DNA of 64,000 nt from NCBI RefSeq assembly GCF_004210375.1, contig NC_134834.1, forward strand, positions 148,337,009 through 148,401,008. The letters are read 5' to 3'. The notes below the pieces were generated by a model, which saw only the letters and a list, made by a program, of their open reading frames with translations, had not been told where the DNA came from and did no database searches. Below are positions 39,401-45,430 of the stretch, piece by piece (position 1 is the stretch's first letter; each line of letters opens with the position of its first letter). A program made the translations under genes and the position numbers. The stretch is from Tachypleus tridentatus. Lineage: Eukaryota > Arthropoda > Merostomata > Xiphosura > Limulidae.

Positions 39401-42400
39401 AGTATTCTTTGAAGTTATGACACCATTCTTGTGTCCACAAACTACAGGTTGCTCGAACAACTCTTGTGTCAGGACTATTGAAGACTCTTCAGGCCAACAA
39501 GAAGATGCCTCTACCTTTGAAGTTGTTTGAAATATCTGATGTGGTTTTAAAAGACAACACCAGAGGTAAAACTTCTATTGTGTCTGATGCTTTAAGTTAA
39601 CCATTTTCAGTCAGTCTGATATACAAAAGATAACCAGATTTGAGTTTTCTAGGATTAATGTTTTTTTTGTTGTGCCTAAATGTTTTAAAGCATTTGTCCT
39701 CTAGATGAATTGGAATTCACCTAATAGCTTTTATTGCTTTTTTTAATGGAAGCAGATTGAAACATCTCCCAATTAATCCAGTCATTACTTTAAACCACTC
39801 TGCAATTGGTTCTCTATCTCCGAAAGTACCAGCTATAAAATTTTTTGTTGTGTGGTCTGATTCACACTATACAATCAGAACTGCAAACGTAGCTGAATTT
39901 GCATGGACCTTTTTTTTATTTCAGTTTATTTATGAAATTGAGGATTTCCTTGTTGAAGCAATGATACCAAGAAAAGCATTGTGAAACATAAATGTTTATG
40001 TAATTTCATTACATGCTTCGTTTAATCCATTGAAGAAAAATTTTTTGTTAAAATTTACTTACAGTTGATAACAATGCTTATCATTACTGATTTGACAAAT
40101 TTTAAGATACTTTAGGCTTTAATGAAGTAACTGGTGGGCAAAATACAGGGTGTTCAGAAAGTCATTGTGCACTTATATATTTATTAACATACATGTTTCA
40201 ATATAGAATACAGGAGGTAAATATGAATGACAATTATAAACAACGTTGAAAGTGACCCCCATTGGCATCAATACAGGCTTGGATCCTTCTTATTTTGTTT
40301 CTAAACACCGCTATCAGTTGCTAGCTTGAAATAGACTGAATAAAATATGATTACAAAACTGCACAGTGACTTTCCGAACACCCTGTATAAAGACTTGGGT
40401 ATTTGAGGAAATTAAAATATCTTCAGCCAGGTGGATAAGCCAGTTAAGATATTGTAGGATGGACTATCTTCATACATATTACCTTATCTTGGAACAATTC
40501 TCTTCCAGGGTTACTGATAAATCAATCCTTTCGTGATGGCTCGTGTCAAAGGCCATGCCATTGGGCATATTGATTTCCATTCAAAATTTTATTAAACTTC
40601 TAATTTATAAATTTACATCAATAAATTTTGAATCAAATAGATTGTAATTCAAACTTTAATATTATGTATGAGTTAATTTCTTAATTTGCAAGTAAATATT
40701 AAAAGAACACATTTAAGTATAGATTTTAGTGAGTCACAGTATGTTGAATGTAACACTGTTTAAAATTAGATGTTTGTGATGTCTGATTACTAAGTCTATA
40801 AGTTTATACAAATTAGGAACTCAAATTACTAATATTGACAAGTTAGAATAAAAAAAGAACCTCATCTTTTTATTTTATTGAAATGTGGCTTATTTACTGA
40901 ATCAAACACAATGGCTTCATTCACCACTTTCAATCTTGGAAATGGTCCCTTATATACTCTTAATATAATATATGACACGAATAACCAATACACAGCTTAG
41001 AATGTCCCCTTAGTGGTTTTTTCAGCCATCTTTGAAAAGGTTACCGCATTCTTTTGAAACAGTATTTCAATGGGGTAGTGTGTTTTTTTTTGTCTTTAAT
41101 CTCCTCAGATGTTTATATTTTTTAAAATCCCAGTACATCTCGGTTACTAAGCTAAATAAATTATAGTGGAATTCTGTGGTATCAGTGTAGCTATTTATGA
41201 TTTTTTGGTTATTCAACTGTATAAAACCTAAAAACAATTTTGTTTGATATCTTCCATGTGCAAAATTTTAAAAGGATTAACAACCTATATCTAACAGCAA
41301 CCAAGTTCAAATGTCATAGTGAGAAAAGGTACTTGTTTGCTTTACTTCTAAATTTATTGTACTATATTTCAGGAAAATTAAGTTTAATAATTTATTTCTA
41401 AATGGTAACAATCTATGTACATATTTATATGTTTAATAATTGAAATGTGACTACATATTACAAAATGCTAGTTCACTAAAATACAGCCAAGATAGAGAAG
41501 ACCAAAGGTCAGTTTTATATTACTGCACACATAACGAGTGCCACACATCAATGCAAGTTGTGTAATATTAGCTGGGTATGACCGGAAGGTTAGTATAATA
41601 AAAAATAATAAATATATAATTATATATAGTGTTGTGAGACTTAAGCTACTTAAACAAACAATTGTATTTTTGTGTTATAATATGTACTCATTTTATCATG
41701 AAAAAAGCATAATTTATATTAATATCTTAACATTTCTATGATTGTTTCTGAGTTTGGTCAAGTGACAGATCCCACATGGTTAGAGTATAGAAAGTAACAT
41801 AAAATATGAAGTATTACTGAGAACAAACGTTTGAAATGTGTTTAGGAGGTATGAGATTATGCAAATAATATCCAAGATTTTTGGGATGAAGAATACTTTT
41901 CTTAACCATAATATGAAACCACTTTGTACTCAGACTAGAAACAAAACATGCTCTACTTTCACAAACAAATCTTTAGTAAAAATATTTCAATAAAAAACTT
42001 ATTCTTTGTGTAAAAAAAAAAAAACTCAACCAAATTTTGTGAAGATAGACGTGCTGTATCAAACGTTATTAGTGTAAATGCGTAGATTAACTTGTGTATA
42101 TTATACCAAGCCCATTGCAAAAGGGTTAAAAGGAAAAGTTTTAAAAAGATTTTACAAGGTAGAGAAGTTGTAAACCATCAATATAAATTGTAAATGGGTA
42201 AATACTGAAGTAAACATAACACTAAGTCATTACTCCTAATGGATAATCTGTCTTGATAGGATTGGCTCATGATATATGTTTTTCAAACTTCAGTTTAACA
42301 AACTGACTGATTTTTAACCAAAGATTAGAGTTGTTCCATAAGTAGTCCAAGATAGTTTAAGGGGATAAGAATACAGACTAGCTTATCCTTCTGAAATATC

Positions 42401-44776
42401 CAGTATTTTATCATGTTGTTTCTATCATATTAAACCACTGTTCTCAAAGTTTTTTGGTTCAGAGTTTTGAAAAGTCCCATAAATAAATATTTTCTCTCTG
42501 TTTTACTGAATGCTGGTTTGGTTTGTGATAAAAATCTTTTTGGTGTAGTTAGACACTAAGCCTTGAATGAAAAAAATATAGTTGTAACATACACTTTTCT
42601 ATGTCTTGAAACTCTTTATGGAATTATATTAAAATATAATTAGGCTAGTGTAATGTTTCATGACATAATTTATTGTAACTTTGCTTTACTAGCTTATAAC
42701 AGGTGTTTACACCACAACAATTGTTGTAACATATAGTTTATATAAGTAGTGTTCCAACCACTACTGTGTTTCTTGAATCCCAGCTGGCCTGTAAAGTTCT
42801 GGCTTGAGCAAATGTGTCACTGGCAATGAATATGAAGGATGTAGGGTGGTTAAAATATTATTTTTATATGCTCTTCTAATTTCTGAAAACTCTTAAGGAA
42901 CTAGAGTAATGATGTACTGTTACAAAAATATAGTAGGCTTAACATAGTATCTTTTGACTATTATAATTAATAGTGACAAACAAAGTTTTTGTTTTTCATG
43001 TCATATTTAGAAATATTAACAGTTGTATTTGGTTTATCGTCCATAGTAATCACATTTTATGTTGTATTCACTTTTTTTAAGATATTAATTTTAGCATAAC
43101 TGTTATCTAATTTCTAGATTATACGTAGCATTTAAAATGATGAAAATAGGGTAACAATTTCTTGCTTATTAAACATAGTAGATGGATTTAGTTTGAATTT
43201 CACACAAAGCTGCATTAAGGCAATCTGCACTAGCCATCCCTAAGTTAGCAGTGAAAGACTAGAGGGAAGGCAACTAGTTAGCACCACCCACTGTCAACTT
43301 TTGGGCTAAACTTTTACAAATATATAATGGGACTAATCGTCATGTTATAATGCCCTCACAGCTGAAAAGACAAAGACTGCAAGTTGAGTGCCCCAAACCA
43401 CCTGGCCATGCCAGGCCAATAAACTGGAAGTCTTCAAAATCAATATATATATATATATATAAGTAAAAAAGTATTATGGAAGGTCAGTTCTGTTTGGTGG
43501 AAATGTGAATGGCTGCTGAAATCATTTAAAAACATAACAGAAACATAAAAATGAGCTACACAGAAAGTAAACTGTTGATAAATAAATATAAACTTGCAAA
43601 GTTAAAATGACAACTGTTAAACATGTGAGAAATTTAAGATTTGGACACATAATTAGATGTGATAGAAGGTTGGCAGTTTGATTCATGATTAAACCAGTGT
43701 TAGTTATTGTGATTATTTGACCTGTTAATTAAACCACAGTTAGTTATTATGAATGTTTGACCCATTAATTAAATCATAGTTTGTTATTGTGATTGTTTGA
43801 TCTGTTAATTAAATAACAGATTGTTATTGTTTAATTAGACTACTGTTAGTTATTGTCATTGTTTGATCCAGTAATTAAATCACAGGTAGTTATTGTGATT
43901 GTATAAACCAGTTAATTATCATCAGTGTTAGTTATTTATTTGACAAAGATTACCCATCTTCTGTTCTGGATACAAACAAATGTCCTCCATTTCTAACTGT
44001 TAACAAAGCTACATTTAAAAATGTGCATATTACTGCAGTAAAAAGAATTTCAGTTTCCTTTTAAGGTAAACTGGTTATAATTTAATCATATTCTTAAATG
44101 CATATTTGATAAAAATAGAACAAATTACATAACTTCACAAAAGTCCTGCACTGAATTATATGTTAATAAATACATAAAATAATAATGAAGTTTCTGTGCA
44201 TTCACTTTCAGATGTAGGTGCTCACAATGAGCGGCGGCTATGTGCTGTTAATTACAACAAGTCCCCTGGGTTTGAGATTATACATGGTTTGTTGGACAGA
44301 ATCATGCAGCTTCTAGAAATCTGTTATGGCAAAGAAAAGGATGGCTACTTCATTCAAACTGCTGAAGGTAGGTAATCCAAAAAACGCTATTTCTTTGTTA
44401 GTGTAAAATATGACTATAAAAGGGAGATTGAGCCCAAGGTGACATGAAGAGAGTTAAGACAGAGTAGCTACATTTGACATCCAAATCTTCTGGTAACTGT
44501 TTGCTGTAACATTATGTGCAAATATCAAGTGTGAAACATTTCGTGTGTATAAAATGTGTAACATTTTCTGTTATTACTTCTTCAATTTGCATTGGAACTT
44601 GGAATGTTTGGCTTTTTCTGGTAGATCCTGCTTTCTTTCCGGGACGCTGTGCTAACGTTGTTTTAAGAGGGAAAAACATCGGGAAACTTGGAGTTCTTCA
44701 TCCTGAAGTGGTAACAGCATTTGATCTCAGCCTTCCCTGTGCAGTATTGGAAATAAACATTCAACCTTTTTTATAG
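387..44776 (+). CDS. FARSB: Phenylalanyl-tRNA synthetase beta subunit, 16 exons, 5' partial
   Basis: Cytosolic phenylalanine-tRNA ligase is an alpha2-beta2 enzyme that charges tRNA-Phe; this is the beta chain. CDS is join(387..442, 1196..1293, 2894..2950, 6224..6296, 13669..13784, 18135..18285, 19861..19969, 33356..33488, 33899..33950, 34632..34693, 35322..35544, 37304..37384, 38504..38596, 39448..39565, 44212..44367, 44625..44776). The 1,730 nt read without a stop for 575 residues and end in TAG. Segments such as [42 protein letters not shown] (B5-type region), [14 protein letters not shown] and PAFFPGRC match animal FARSB, which is about 590 residues. Roughly 20 N-terminal residues are upstream. 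All introns are GT-AG and phases agree at every junction. The splice model is read by eye and not backed by transcripts. Confidence 0.97.
443..1195. other. FARSB intron 1 in window
   Basis: 753 bp, AT-rich, without recognisable repeats. A 69-codon reading frame on the minus strand (545-754) has no family resemblance. Confidence 0.75.
1196..1293 (+). CDS. FARSB: FARSB exon 2 in window
   Basis: Starts in phase 0 after gaaag and encodes [14 protein letters not shown] through IEIPAN plus two bases of Arg. The donor is gtaaag. ISKEQG and the [15 protein letters not shown] junction with the next exon are conserved in animal FARSB. Confidence 0.95.
1543..1806 (+). mobile_element. SINE family 1 (tRNA-Thr-like), diverged
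   Basis: The head gcaggtcattgggataatcg plus actcgcaatctgcagg and the body landmarks (ctgtggggacattataatg, cactattcgttgatgaa, ttacactgctaaattaggga) follow the family consensus in order. Drift is substantial, and the tRNA B box is degenerate. Confidence 0.85.
2545..2652 (+). mobile_element. SINE family 2 fragment
   Basis: agtaagctttcggatgtata, then atgctaaaatcaggggtttg, atttccctcggtggactcag, and an ending of tgctataagaaaacacacac. The order is tRNA-like anticodon arm, B-box-like region, short unique tail and an (AC)-rich end. The same sequence recurs at 57.9 kb and 46.8 kb. Confidence 0.8.
2894..2950 (+). CDS. FARSB: FARSB exon 3 in window
   Basis: Completes Arg, then [18 protein letters not shown] and two bases of Lys. 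Acceptor tttccatcag, donor gtaagt. This is the end of the N-terminal B1-like domain. Confidence 0.95.
2951..4096. other. FARSB intron 3, left part
   Basis: AT-rich. No identifiable element apart from short homopolymers (T run near 3503-3515). Confidence 0.7.
4097..4401. repeat. Large imperfect inverted repeat (about 104-bp arms)
   Basis: Left arm 4097-4200 begins aattctcaactatcagactt and contains gagattgttggttagagttg. Right arm 4297-4401 carries the reverse complements (caactctaaccaacaatctc, aagtctgataattgagaatt). The spacer is 96 bp. Arms agree over nearly their whole length with a few mismatches, so the intron RNA could form a long hairpin. No TIR/TSD signature of a known transposon is evident. 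Confidence 0.9.
4402..6223. other. FARSB intron 3, right part
   Basis: AT-rich, no recognised element. A weak palindrome (aatgatattatcattag) sits near 5923. Confidence 0.7.
6224..6296 (+). CDS. FARSB: FARSB exon 4 in window
   Basis: Completes Lys, then [19 protein letters not shown] and LVKPA. Acceptor atcaaattag, donor gtaagt. It is less conserved than its neighbours, as expected for the linker, but phase and position fit. Confidence 0.93.
6297..7759. other. FARSB intron 4 before the LINE
   Basis: AT-rich filler. A minus-strand reading frame at 6442-6663 is low-complexity (Lys/Ile/Tyr rich) and judged chance. Confidence 0.7.
7760..11812 (+). mobile_element. Degenerate 5'-truncated LINE of the I/Jockey-like group with RNase H remnant
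   Basis: Parallel to the LINE at 21362-27685 throughout. It starts inside ORF1 ([20 protein letters not shown]), then the start of ORF2 at about 8285 ([11 protein letters not shown]), an endonuclease motif ([14 protein letters not shown]) near 8685, RT pieces (9600-10620), an RNase H start ([14 protein letters not shown]) near 11153, the C-terminal [12 protein letters not shown], and a 3' UTR ending tgccataaaatgccaaac. Many stops and frameshifts. The middle of the RNase H domain is deleted: the TDGS segment joins directly to the C-terminal Cys/His segment. It is an older copy than the intron-7 one. No TSD was found. Confidence 0.93.
8285..11395 (+). pseudogene. LINE ORF2 remnant (endonuclease, reverse transcriptase, truncated RNase H)
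   Basis: Endonuclease pieces with WNCRG, LSLQET and GDFNGH are in broken frames between 8285 and 8930. RT pieces include [12 protein letters not shown] near 10496. The RT catalytic YxDD site is damaged (reads VNDF near 10268). The catalytic RNase H Asp of TDGS is kept but the downstream Glu and Asp are in the deleted part. It cannot be functional. Confidence 0.85.
11813..13668. other. FARSB intron 4 after the LINE
   Basis: AT-rich. No recognised repeat; a minus-strand frame at 12246-12485 shows no family features. Confidence 0.7.
13669..13784 (+). CDS. FARSB: FARSB exon 5 in window
   Basis: Encodes [18 protein letters not shown] through KLHQNLC plus two bases of Arg. Acceptor ttttctttag, donor gtaagt. 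This starts the B3/B4-type substrate-binding region. A 407-bp MITE begins 54 bp after the donor. Confidence 0.97.
13839..14245. mobile_element. 407-bp MITE-like element with about 31-bp terminal inverted repeats
   Basis: Left end ttgggttgaggaataattca..gagcgtttt; right end reads, on the opposite strand, ttaggttgaggaataattcg..gagcgtttt. TA dinucleotides flank both ends (13837-13838 and 14246-14247), the target duplication of the Tc1/mariner superfamily. There is no coding capacity. It lies 54 bp after a FARSB splice donor. Confidence 0.88.
14248..15374. other. FARSB intron 5, gap between MITE and SINE
   Basis: AT-rich, no recognised element. Confidence 0.7.
15385..15660 (+). mobile_element. 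SINE family 1 with 10-bp target duplication
   Basis: Head ggcccagcatggccaggtgg and ttaaggcacttgatatgtaa; complete body ending aagtaaaatttaaaacaaac. Flanking repeats tacccttaaa at 15375-15384 and 15661-15670 are identical, marking a retroposition event. Confidence 0.95.
16198..16470 (+). mobile_element. SINE family 1 with 12-bp target duplication
   Basis: Head ggcctgttatggcaatgtgg, anticodon-region gactcgtaatctgagggtca and full body. Flanks atgagaaaccca (16186-16197) and atgagaagccca (16471-16482) differ at one base. Confidence 0.93.
16501..16589. repeat. Solo PLE-terminus palindrome
   Basis: Left arm ctcagaacagctagtatggg..taacactt; right arm aaaagtgttaatacccatac and cagccgttctaaga. The loop contains ttctctgctttt, part of the PLE terminal sequence. 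The same unit occurs at the ends of the PLE copies in intron 7 and at 35.8 and 45.2 kb. Confidence 0.8.
16590..18134. other. FARSB intron 5, right part
   Basis: AT-rich. A minus-strand frame at 16912-17130 is discussed under rejected items. Nothing else was recognised. Confidence 0.65.
18135..18285 (+). CDS. FARSB: FARSB exon 6 in window
   Basis: Encodes [20 protein letters not shown] through AEELMDLYS. The acceptor follows a long T run (ttattgtacag). The donor is GTTTGT, weaker than the GTAAGT/GTAAAG type at most other introns, but the phase-0 join to exon 7 gives the expected LYS-SDSHLK sequence. Confidence 0.96.
18776..19012 (+). mobile_element. SINE family 1, strongly diverged
   Basis: gtaggcctgttggtaagagc, gaattgcaatctgtggattg, catgtgggcattataatgtg, cccaagagttggttatgggt and aaattaaggatggctagtgc follow the family order with heavy drift. 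No TSD found. Confidence 0.85.
19410..19690 (+). mobile_element. SINE family 1, young copy with 11-bp target duplication
   Basis: Head ggcccggcatggccaagcgt, gactcgtaatctgagggtca and caggttcgcatccccgtcgt; full body; tail of (CAAA) repeats. TSD agctctgatat at 19399-19409 and 19691-19701 is exact. It is close to consensus, hence relatively recent. Confidence 0.97.
19861..19969 (+). CDS. FARSB: FARSB exon 7 in window
   Basis: Encodes [20 protein letters not shown] through LPPIIN plus one base of Gly. Acceptor tattatacag, donor gtaagg. [20 protein letters not shown] is strongly conserved. The 13.4-kb intron that follows contains the nested transposon stack. Confidence 0.97.
19987..20004. repeat. 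(TG)n microsatellite
   Basis: About nine TG units flanked on each side by tataca/tatacatg, just after the FARSB exon 7 donor. Confidence 0.9.
20903..20929 (-). other. Hammerhead-like core motif in left PLE terminus
   Basis: On the minus strand: CTGAAGA, one T, GACC, loop TAAGAA, GATT, GAAAC. This resembles CUGANGA - stem II - GAAAC but with one extra base after the first box and a weakened stem. PLE termini are known to carry hammerhead ribozymes; whether this copy could cleave is unknown. Confidence 0.35.
21049..21261 (+). repeat. Tc1 left terminal inverted repeat (IR/DR)
   Basis: Begins caggtatgtgaaaaagttat. Matches the reverse complement of 28730-28940 with scattered mismatches. Outer and inner transposase-binding-type direct repeats are at 21058-21075 and 21244-21261. 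Confidence 0.93.
21803..23115 (+). pseudogene. LINE ORF1 (Gag-like, zinc knuckles), frameshifted
   Basis: Likely start [20 protein letters not shown] at 21803, after which the frame breaks (stops from 21926); it resumes at about 22160 and runs to 23115. Two CX2CX4HX4C knuckles are visible: [14 protein letters not shown] and [14 protein letters not shown] (22380-22480). A third, [18 protein letters not shown], has its second Cys codon changed to TGA (22504-22506). The rest (EEKEVQRLK onward) is Ser/Thr/Pro-rich. It would bind element RNA in the RNP. It overlaps ORF2 by 44 nt. Confidence 0.88.
23072..26776 (+). pseudogene. LINE ORF2 (endonuclease, reverse transcriptase, RNase H), frameshifted
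   Basis: The endonuclease begins [20 protein letters not shown] and has [16 protein letters not shown] and GSDHFLI, the usual APE-type active-site landmarks, spread over two frames (23072-23455, about 23461-23778). RT covers about 24540-25373: [30 protein letters not shown] (motif A Asp), GVPQGCVLS and LYVDDFHI (catalytic YVDD), all intact. RNase H (25815-26531) keeps YTDGSK, TTELYA and YTDSLSS, three acidic residues. The C terminus has [20 protein letters not shown] (26567-26776). At least four frameshifts and stops (for example at about 23390, 23519, 24060, 25373) make it nonfunctional. Confidence 0.92.
26885..27465 (+). repeat. Three-copy repeat in LINE 3' UTR
   Basis: Units around 26890-26965, 27043-27130 and 27372-27460 each start ccaggactggaaagrccaac and continue ttcaggtgactgayggt, a short variable part, then acttacctgttagtcttcct and ggygggtta. 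The ends pair (ccaggac with gtcctgg in the first copy). The old LINE copy has a single unit (11514-11590). Confidence 0.85.
27763..28722 (+). pseudogene. Tc1 transposase, frameshifted
   Basis: Start [18 protein letters not shown] at 27763, then a stop/frame change. The HTH part continues in another frame ([20 protein letters not shown]), and the main frame is 27954-28685. The catalytic triad is visible: WIDES (D), QHDNDQ (D) and NPIEMLW (E), with exactly 34 residues between the second D and [10 protein letters not shown] is the glycine-rich box. The frame ends early at LSSD; the usual AKGGNTSY terminus follows in another frame after a small deletion. A cut-and-paste enzyme acting on the flanking IR/DRs; now dead. 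Confidence 0.93.
28730..28940 (-). repeat. Tc1 right terminal inverted repeat (IR/DR)
   Basis: Ends ctaactttttcattttactg. Outer direct repeat at 28914-28931 and inner one, more diverged (agtgtcctcactgtttcc), at 28730-28747. Confidence 0.93.
28990..31180 (-). pseudogene. PLE polyprotein remnant (RT plus GIY-YIG endonuclease), left copy
   Basis: Open pieces on the minus strand run 30742-30999, 30484-30699 and 30176-30484 and cover the RT N-terminal part and motif A region. Frameshifts separate them. The metal-binding pair is in CVDDTIAG (usually YVDD; here Tyr is replaced). A MITE splits the RT between motif A and the palm. The C-terminal endonuclease retains FYIGET. Confidence 0.88.
29978..30217. 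mobile_element. 240-bp MITE, copy 1, inside PLE RT
   Basis: Begins cagggtattcagaaagtcac and ends gtgactttccgaacactctg, with TA on both sides (29976-29977, 30218-30219). It is noncoding. The copy at 40146-40385 is the same length in opposite orientation. Deleting it with one TA rejoins the PLE reading frame across the site. Confidence 0.92.
31200..32110 (+). pseudogene. PLE RT palm and GIY-YIG endonuclease remnant, right copy
   Basis: The open piece 31190-31483 contains the YVDD catalytic pair, intact here unlike in the left copy. Stops and frame changes follow until the endonuclease piece at 32001-32078. It is a 5'-truncated dead copy. Confidence 0.85.
32368..32394 (+). other. Hammerhead-like core motif in right PLE terminus
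   Basis: CTGAAGA, T, GACC, TAAGAA, AGTT, GAAAC. Same order as the left copy, with a decayed stem. Confidence 0.35.
32492..32960. other. Unassigned intron 7 sequence after the PLE
   Basis: No recognised family. May include the outer part of the PLE end. Confidence 0.6.
32961..33082 (+). repeat. Tandem duplication, two units of 57 and 65 bp
   Basis: Both units start aggttgtgaaacagtggttg and end gttttgcarttacaaggata. The second has an 8-bp internal insertion (ttgttaat-like). A simple local duplication 280 bp before FARSB exon 8. Confidence 0.92.
33356..33488 (+). CDS. FARSB: FARSB exon 8 in window
   Basis: Completes Gly, then [20 protein letters not shown] through SQYCKEPF and two bases of Thr. 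Acceptor tatgttccag, donor gtaagt. It restores the conserved NGDHSRIT junction across the 13.4-kb intron. Confidence 0.97.
33899..33950 (+). CDS. FARSB: FARSB exon 9 in window
   Basis: Short exon completing Thr, then [17 protein letters not shown]. Acceptor aatacttag, donor gtgagt, exit phase 0. It matches the FTVE...NGKS..FP stretch of animal FARSB. Confidence 0.94.
33951..35321. other. FARSB introns 9 and 10
   Basis: AT-rich sequence on either side of exon 10 (34632-34693). No repeats recognised. Confidence 0.7.
34632..34693 (+). CDS. FARSB: FARSB exon 10 in window
   Basis: Encodes [20 protein letters not shown] plus two bases of Asn. Acceptor atgcttgtag, donor gtaagt. It aligns with the residues just before the B5 domain. 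Confidence 0.94.
35322..35544 (+). CDS. FARSB: FARSB exon 11 in window (B5 region)
   Basis: The longest exon, 74 codons, starting [13 protein letters not shown] and ending HTATIAEQ. It contains [20 protein letters not shown] and the following IAYGYNNI, the B5 signature of phenylalanyl-tRNA synthetase beta chains; its acidic residues bind a divalent metal in characterised homologues. Confidence 0.98.
35818..35909 (-). mobile_element. Solo PLE terminus with hammerhead-like motif
   Basis: ttcagaacggctggtatggg, gttaacacttttactaataa, agcagaaaacaacg match the PLE end. On the minus strand it contains CTGTAGA, T, GACC, AGGAT, GGTC, AAAAC (35877-35902). The GACC/GGTC stem is preserved while the loop differs from the other copies. 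Confidence 0.8.
35910..37303. other. FARSB intron 11, remainder
   Basis: AT-rich. An 81-codon plus-strand frame (35924-36169) has no family resemblance. A 16-base T run precedes exon 12. Confidence 0.65.
37304..37384 (+). CDS. FARSB: FARSB exon 12 in window
   Basis: Encodes [20 protein letters not shown] then EALTFTL. The acceptor is a 16-T run followed by acaatggag. The PLNKL and GFTEALTF motifs are those of the synthetase-like core. The first residue is Cys where I expect a bulky hydrophobic in homologues; phase 0 on both sides supports the boundary. Confidence 0.93.
37385..39447. other. FARSB introns 12 and 13
   Basis: No clear repeats around exon 13 (38504-38596). A short (AC)n run is near 38028-38038. 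A single end-like string (tatacagggtgtcagttaag, 38793) recalls mariner termini but no partner end was found. Confidence 0.65.
38504..38596 (+). CDS. FARSB: FARSB exon 13 in window
   Basis: Encodes [20 protein letters not shown] through [11 protein letters not shown]. Acceptor gattctctag, donor gtaaat. The NPKT.EFQ-VARTTL junction with the next exon is a hallmark of the family. Confidence 0.97.
39448..39565 (+). CDS. FARSB: FARSB exon 14 in window
   Basis: Encodes [20 protein letters not shown] then [19 protein letters not shown] plus one base of Asp. Acceptor aaactacag, donor gtaaaa. [11 protein letters not shown] is characteristic of the catalytic-like core. Confidence 0.97.
40146..40385. 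mobile_element. 240-bp MITE, copy 2
   Basis: Begins cagggtgttcagaaagtcat and ends gtgactttccgaacaccctg, TA-flanked (40144-40145, 40386-40387). It is the reverse complement of the 29978-30217 copy with a modest number of substitutions and identical length. Terminal inverted repeats of about 20 bp; noncoding. Confidence 0.92.
40388..43190. other. FARSB intron 14, middle
   Basis: AT-rich. No recognised element; an A run near 42012-42023. Confidence 0.7.
43191..43417 (-). mobile_element. SINE family 1, minus strand, diverged
   Basis: Reads from gaatttcacacaaagctgca to ctggccatgccaggcc, the reverse of the family. About 30 bp are missing in the tRNA part. No TSD found. Confidence 0.9.
43442..43461. 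repeat. (AT)10 microsatellite
   Basis: Uninterrupted AT run just after the SINE. Confidence 0.95.
43692..43938 (+). repeat. Degenerate 40-bp tandem repeat, six to seven units
   Basis: tagttattgtgattgtttga followed by ycygttaattaaatcacag recurs with a 40-bp period (starts near 43701, 43741, 43781, 43821, then 43847, 43887, 43929). Spacing becomes irregular near 43850. Confidence 0.88.
44212..44367 (+). CDS. FARSB: FARSB exon 15 in window
   Basis: Completes Asp, then [34 protein letters not shown] and on to FIQTAE. Acceptor cactttcag, donor gtaggt. [15 protein letters not shown] is conserved in eukaryotic beta chains. Confidence 0.97.
44625..44776 (+). CDS. FARSB: FARSB last exon with stop codon
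   Basis: Completes Asp, then [40 protein letters not shown] and LEINIQPFL, followed by TAG at 44774-44776. Acceptor ttctggtag. The EIN..PFL ending is the usual C terminus of the eukaryotic chain. Confidence 0.98.
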
Positions 44777-44865
44777 GCTGATGTAAGGTTCTGTATCACA
44801 TAAGAATATTCTACACAGAAGTGTAAATGAGGCAGAAGAAATAAAATATTGTTGGGATGACAGAA
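44777..44865 (+). promoter_or_regulatory. FARSB: FARSB 3' UTR with poly(A) signal
   Basis: AATAAA lies at 44840-44845, 64 nt after the stop codon, and is followed by T/G-rich sequence (attgttggg, tttgttcat), a normal cleavage-site context. A second AATAAA at 44940-44945 could give a longer UTR. The cleavage point itself is not visible. Confidence 0.7.
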
Positions 44866-45231
44866 CTTTGTTCATCTGACCTCAGGTTCATGCACAAAAA
44901 AAAAAATGCAATCCTTTTATATATTCTAAACAAGAGTTGTAATAAATCATATTGGTACAATACTAAATTAATACCTTGGACACTAGTGTAAGAGGTTATA
45001 ACTCATTCTGTGTAACTTAACCAACTGAGTGTGACTGCTCTAAGTGTACCAGCCCTACACCTTGTATAGCACACCATACCACATGTGGAGAATCAAATAA
45101 TCAACATTTAGTGCCATTCACATACTTGGATTCATGTTGAATGATATAATGAACTGAAAATGCAAATAACTTTCATTATAAATGCTAATATTCAAAATTA
45201 ATAACATACACAAACAATATCATGAGGTATT
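44866..45231. other. Intergenic, nothing recognised
   Basis: AT-rich sequence downstream of FARSB. Confidence 0.7.
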
Positions 45232-45430
45232 AATGTATCTCAGGACAGCTGGTATTAAGACTTTTACTAATAAAGCAGAGAACAACATTTGGACCTTCTT
45301 AGTTCATCTTCAGGTTAACTAAGAAGGTCGAAACGTTGTTCTCTGCTTTATTAGTAAAAGTCTTAATACCCATACCAGCCATCCTGAGATACATTTTGAC
45401 TTCAAGTAGGTTTCTCTTCATCGTGAAGTG
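45232..45430. repeat. Long palindrome made of two PLE termini
   Basis: Left arm 45232-45304 and right arm 45317-45395 are near-perfect reverse complements (atctcaggacagctggtatt..cttcttagtt versus aactaagaaggtc..ccatcctgagatacatt), with a 12-bp loop that holds cttcagg. The right arm continues 35 bp into gacttcaagtaggtttctct, the outer PLE end. No RT or endonuclease sequence is present, so this is a terminus-only unit. Confidence 0.92.

Noticed and set aside
39757..39984. 75-codon plus-strand frame in FARSB intron 14
   Set aside because: No homology to FARSB at this point and the exon 14 to 15 join is already complete and in phase.
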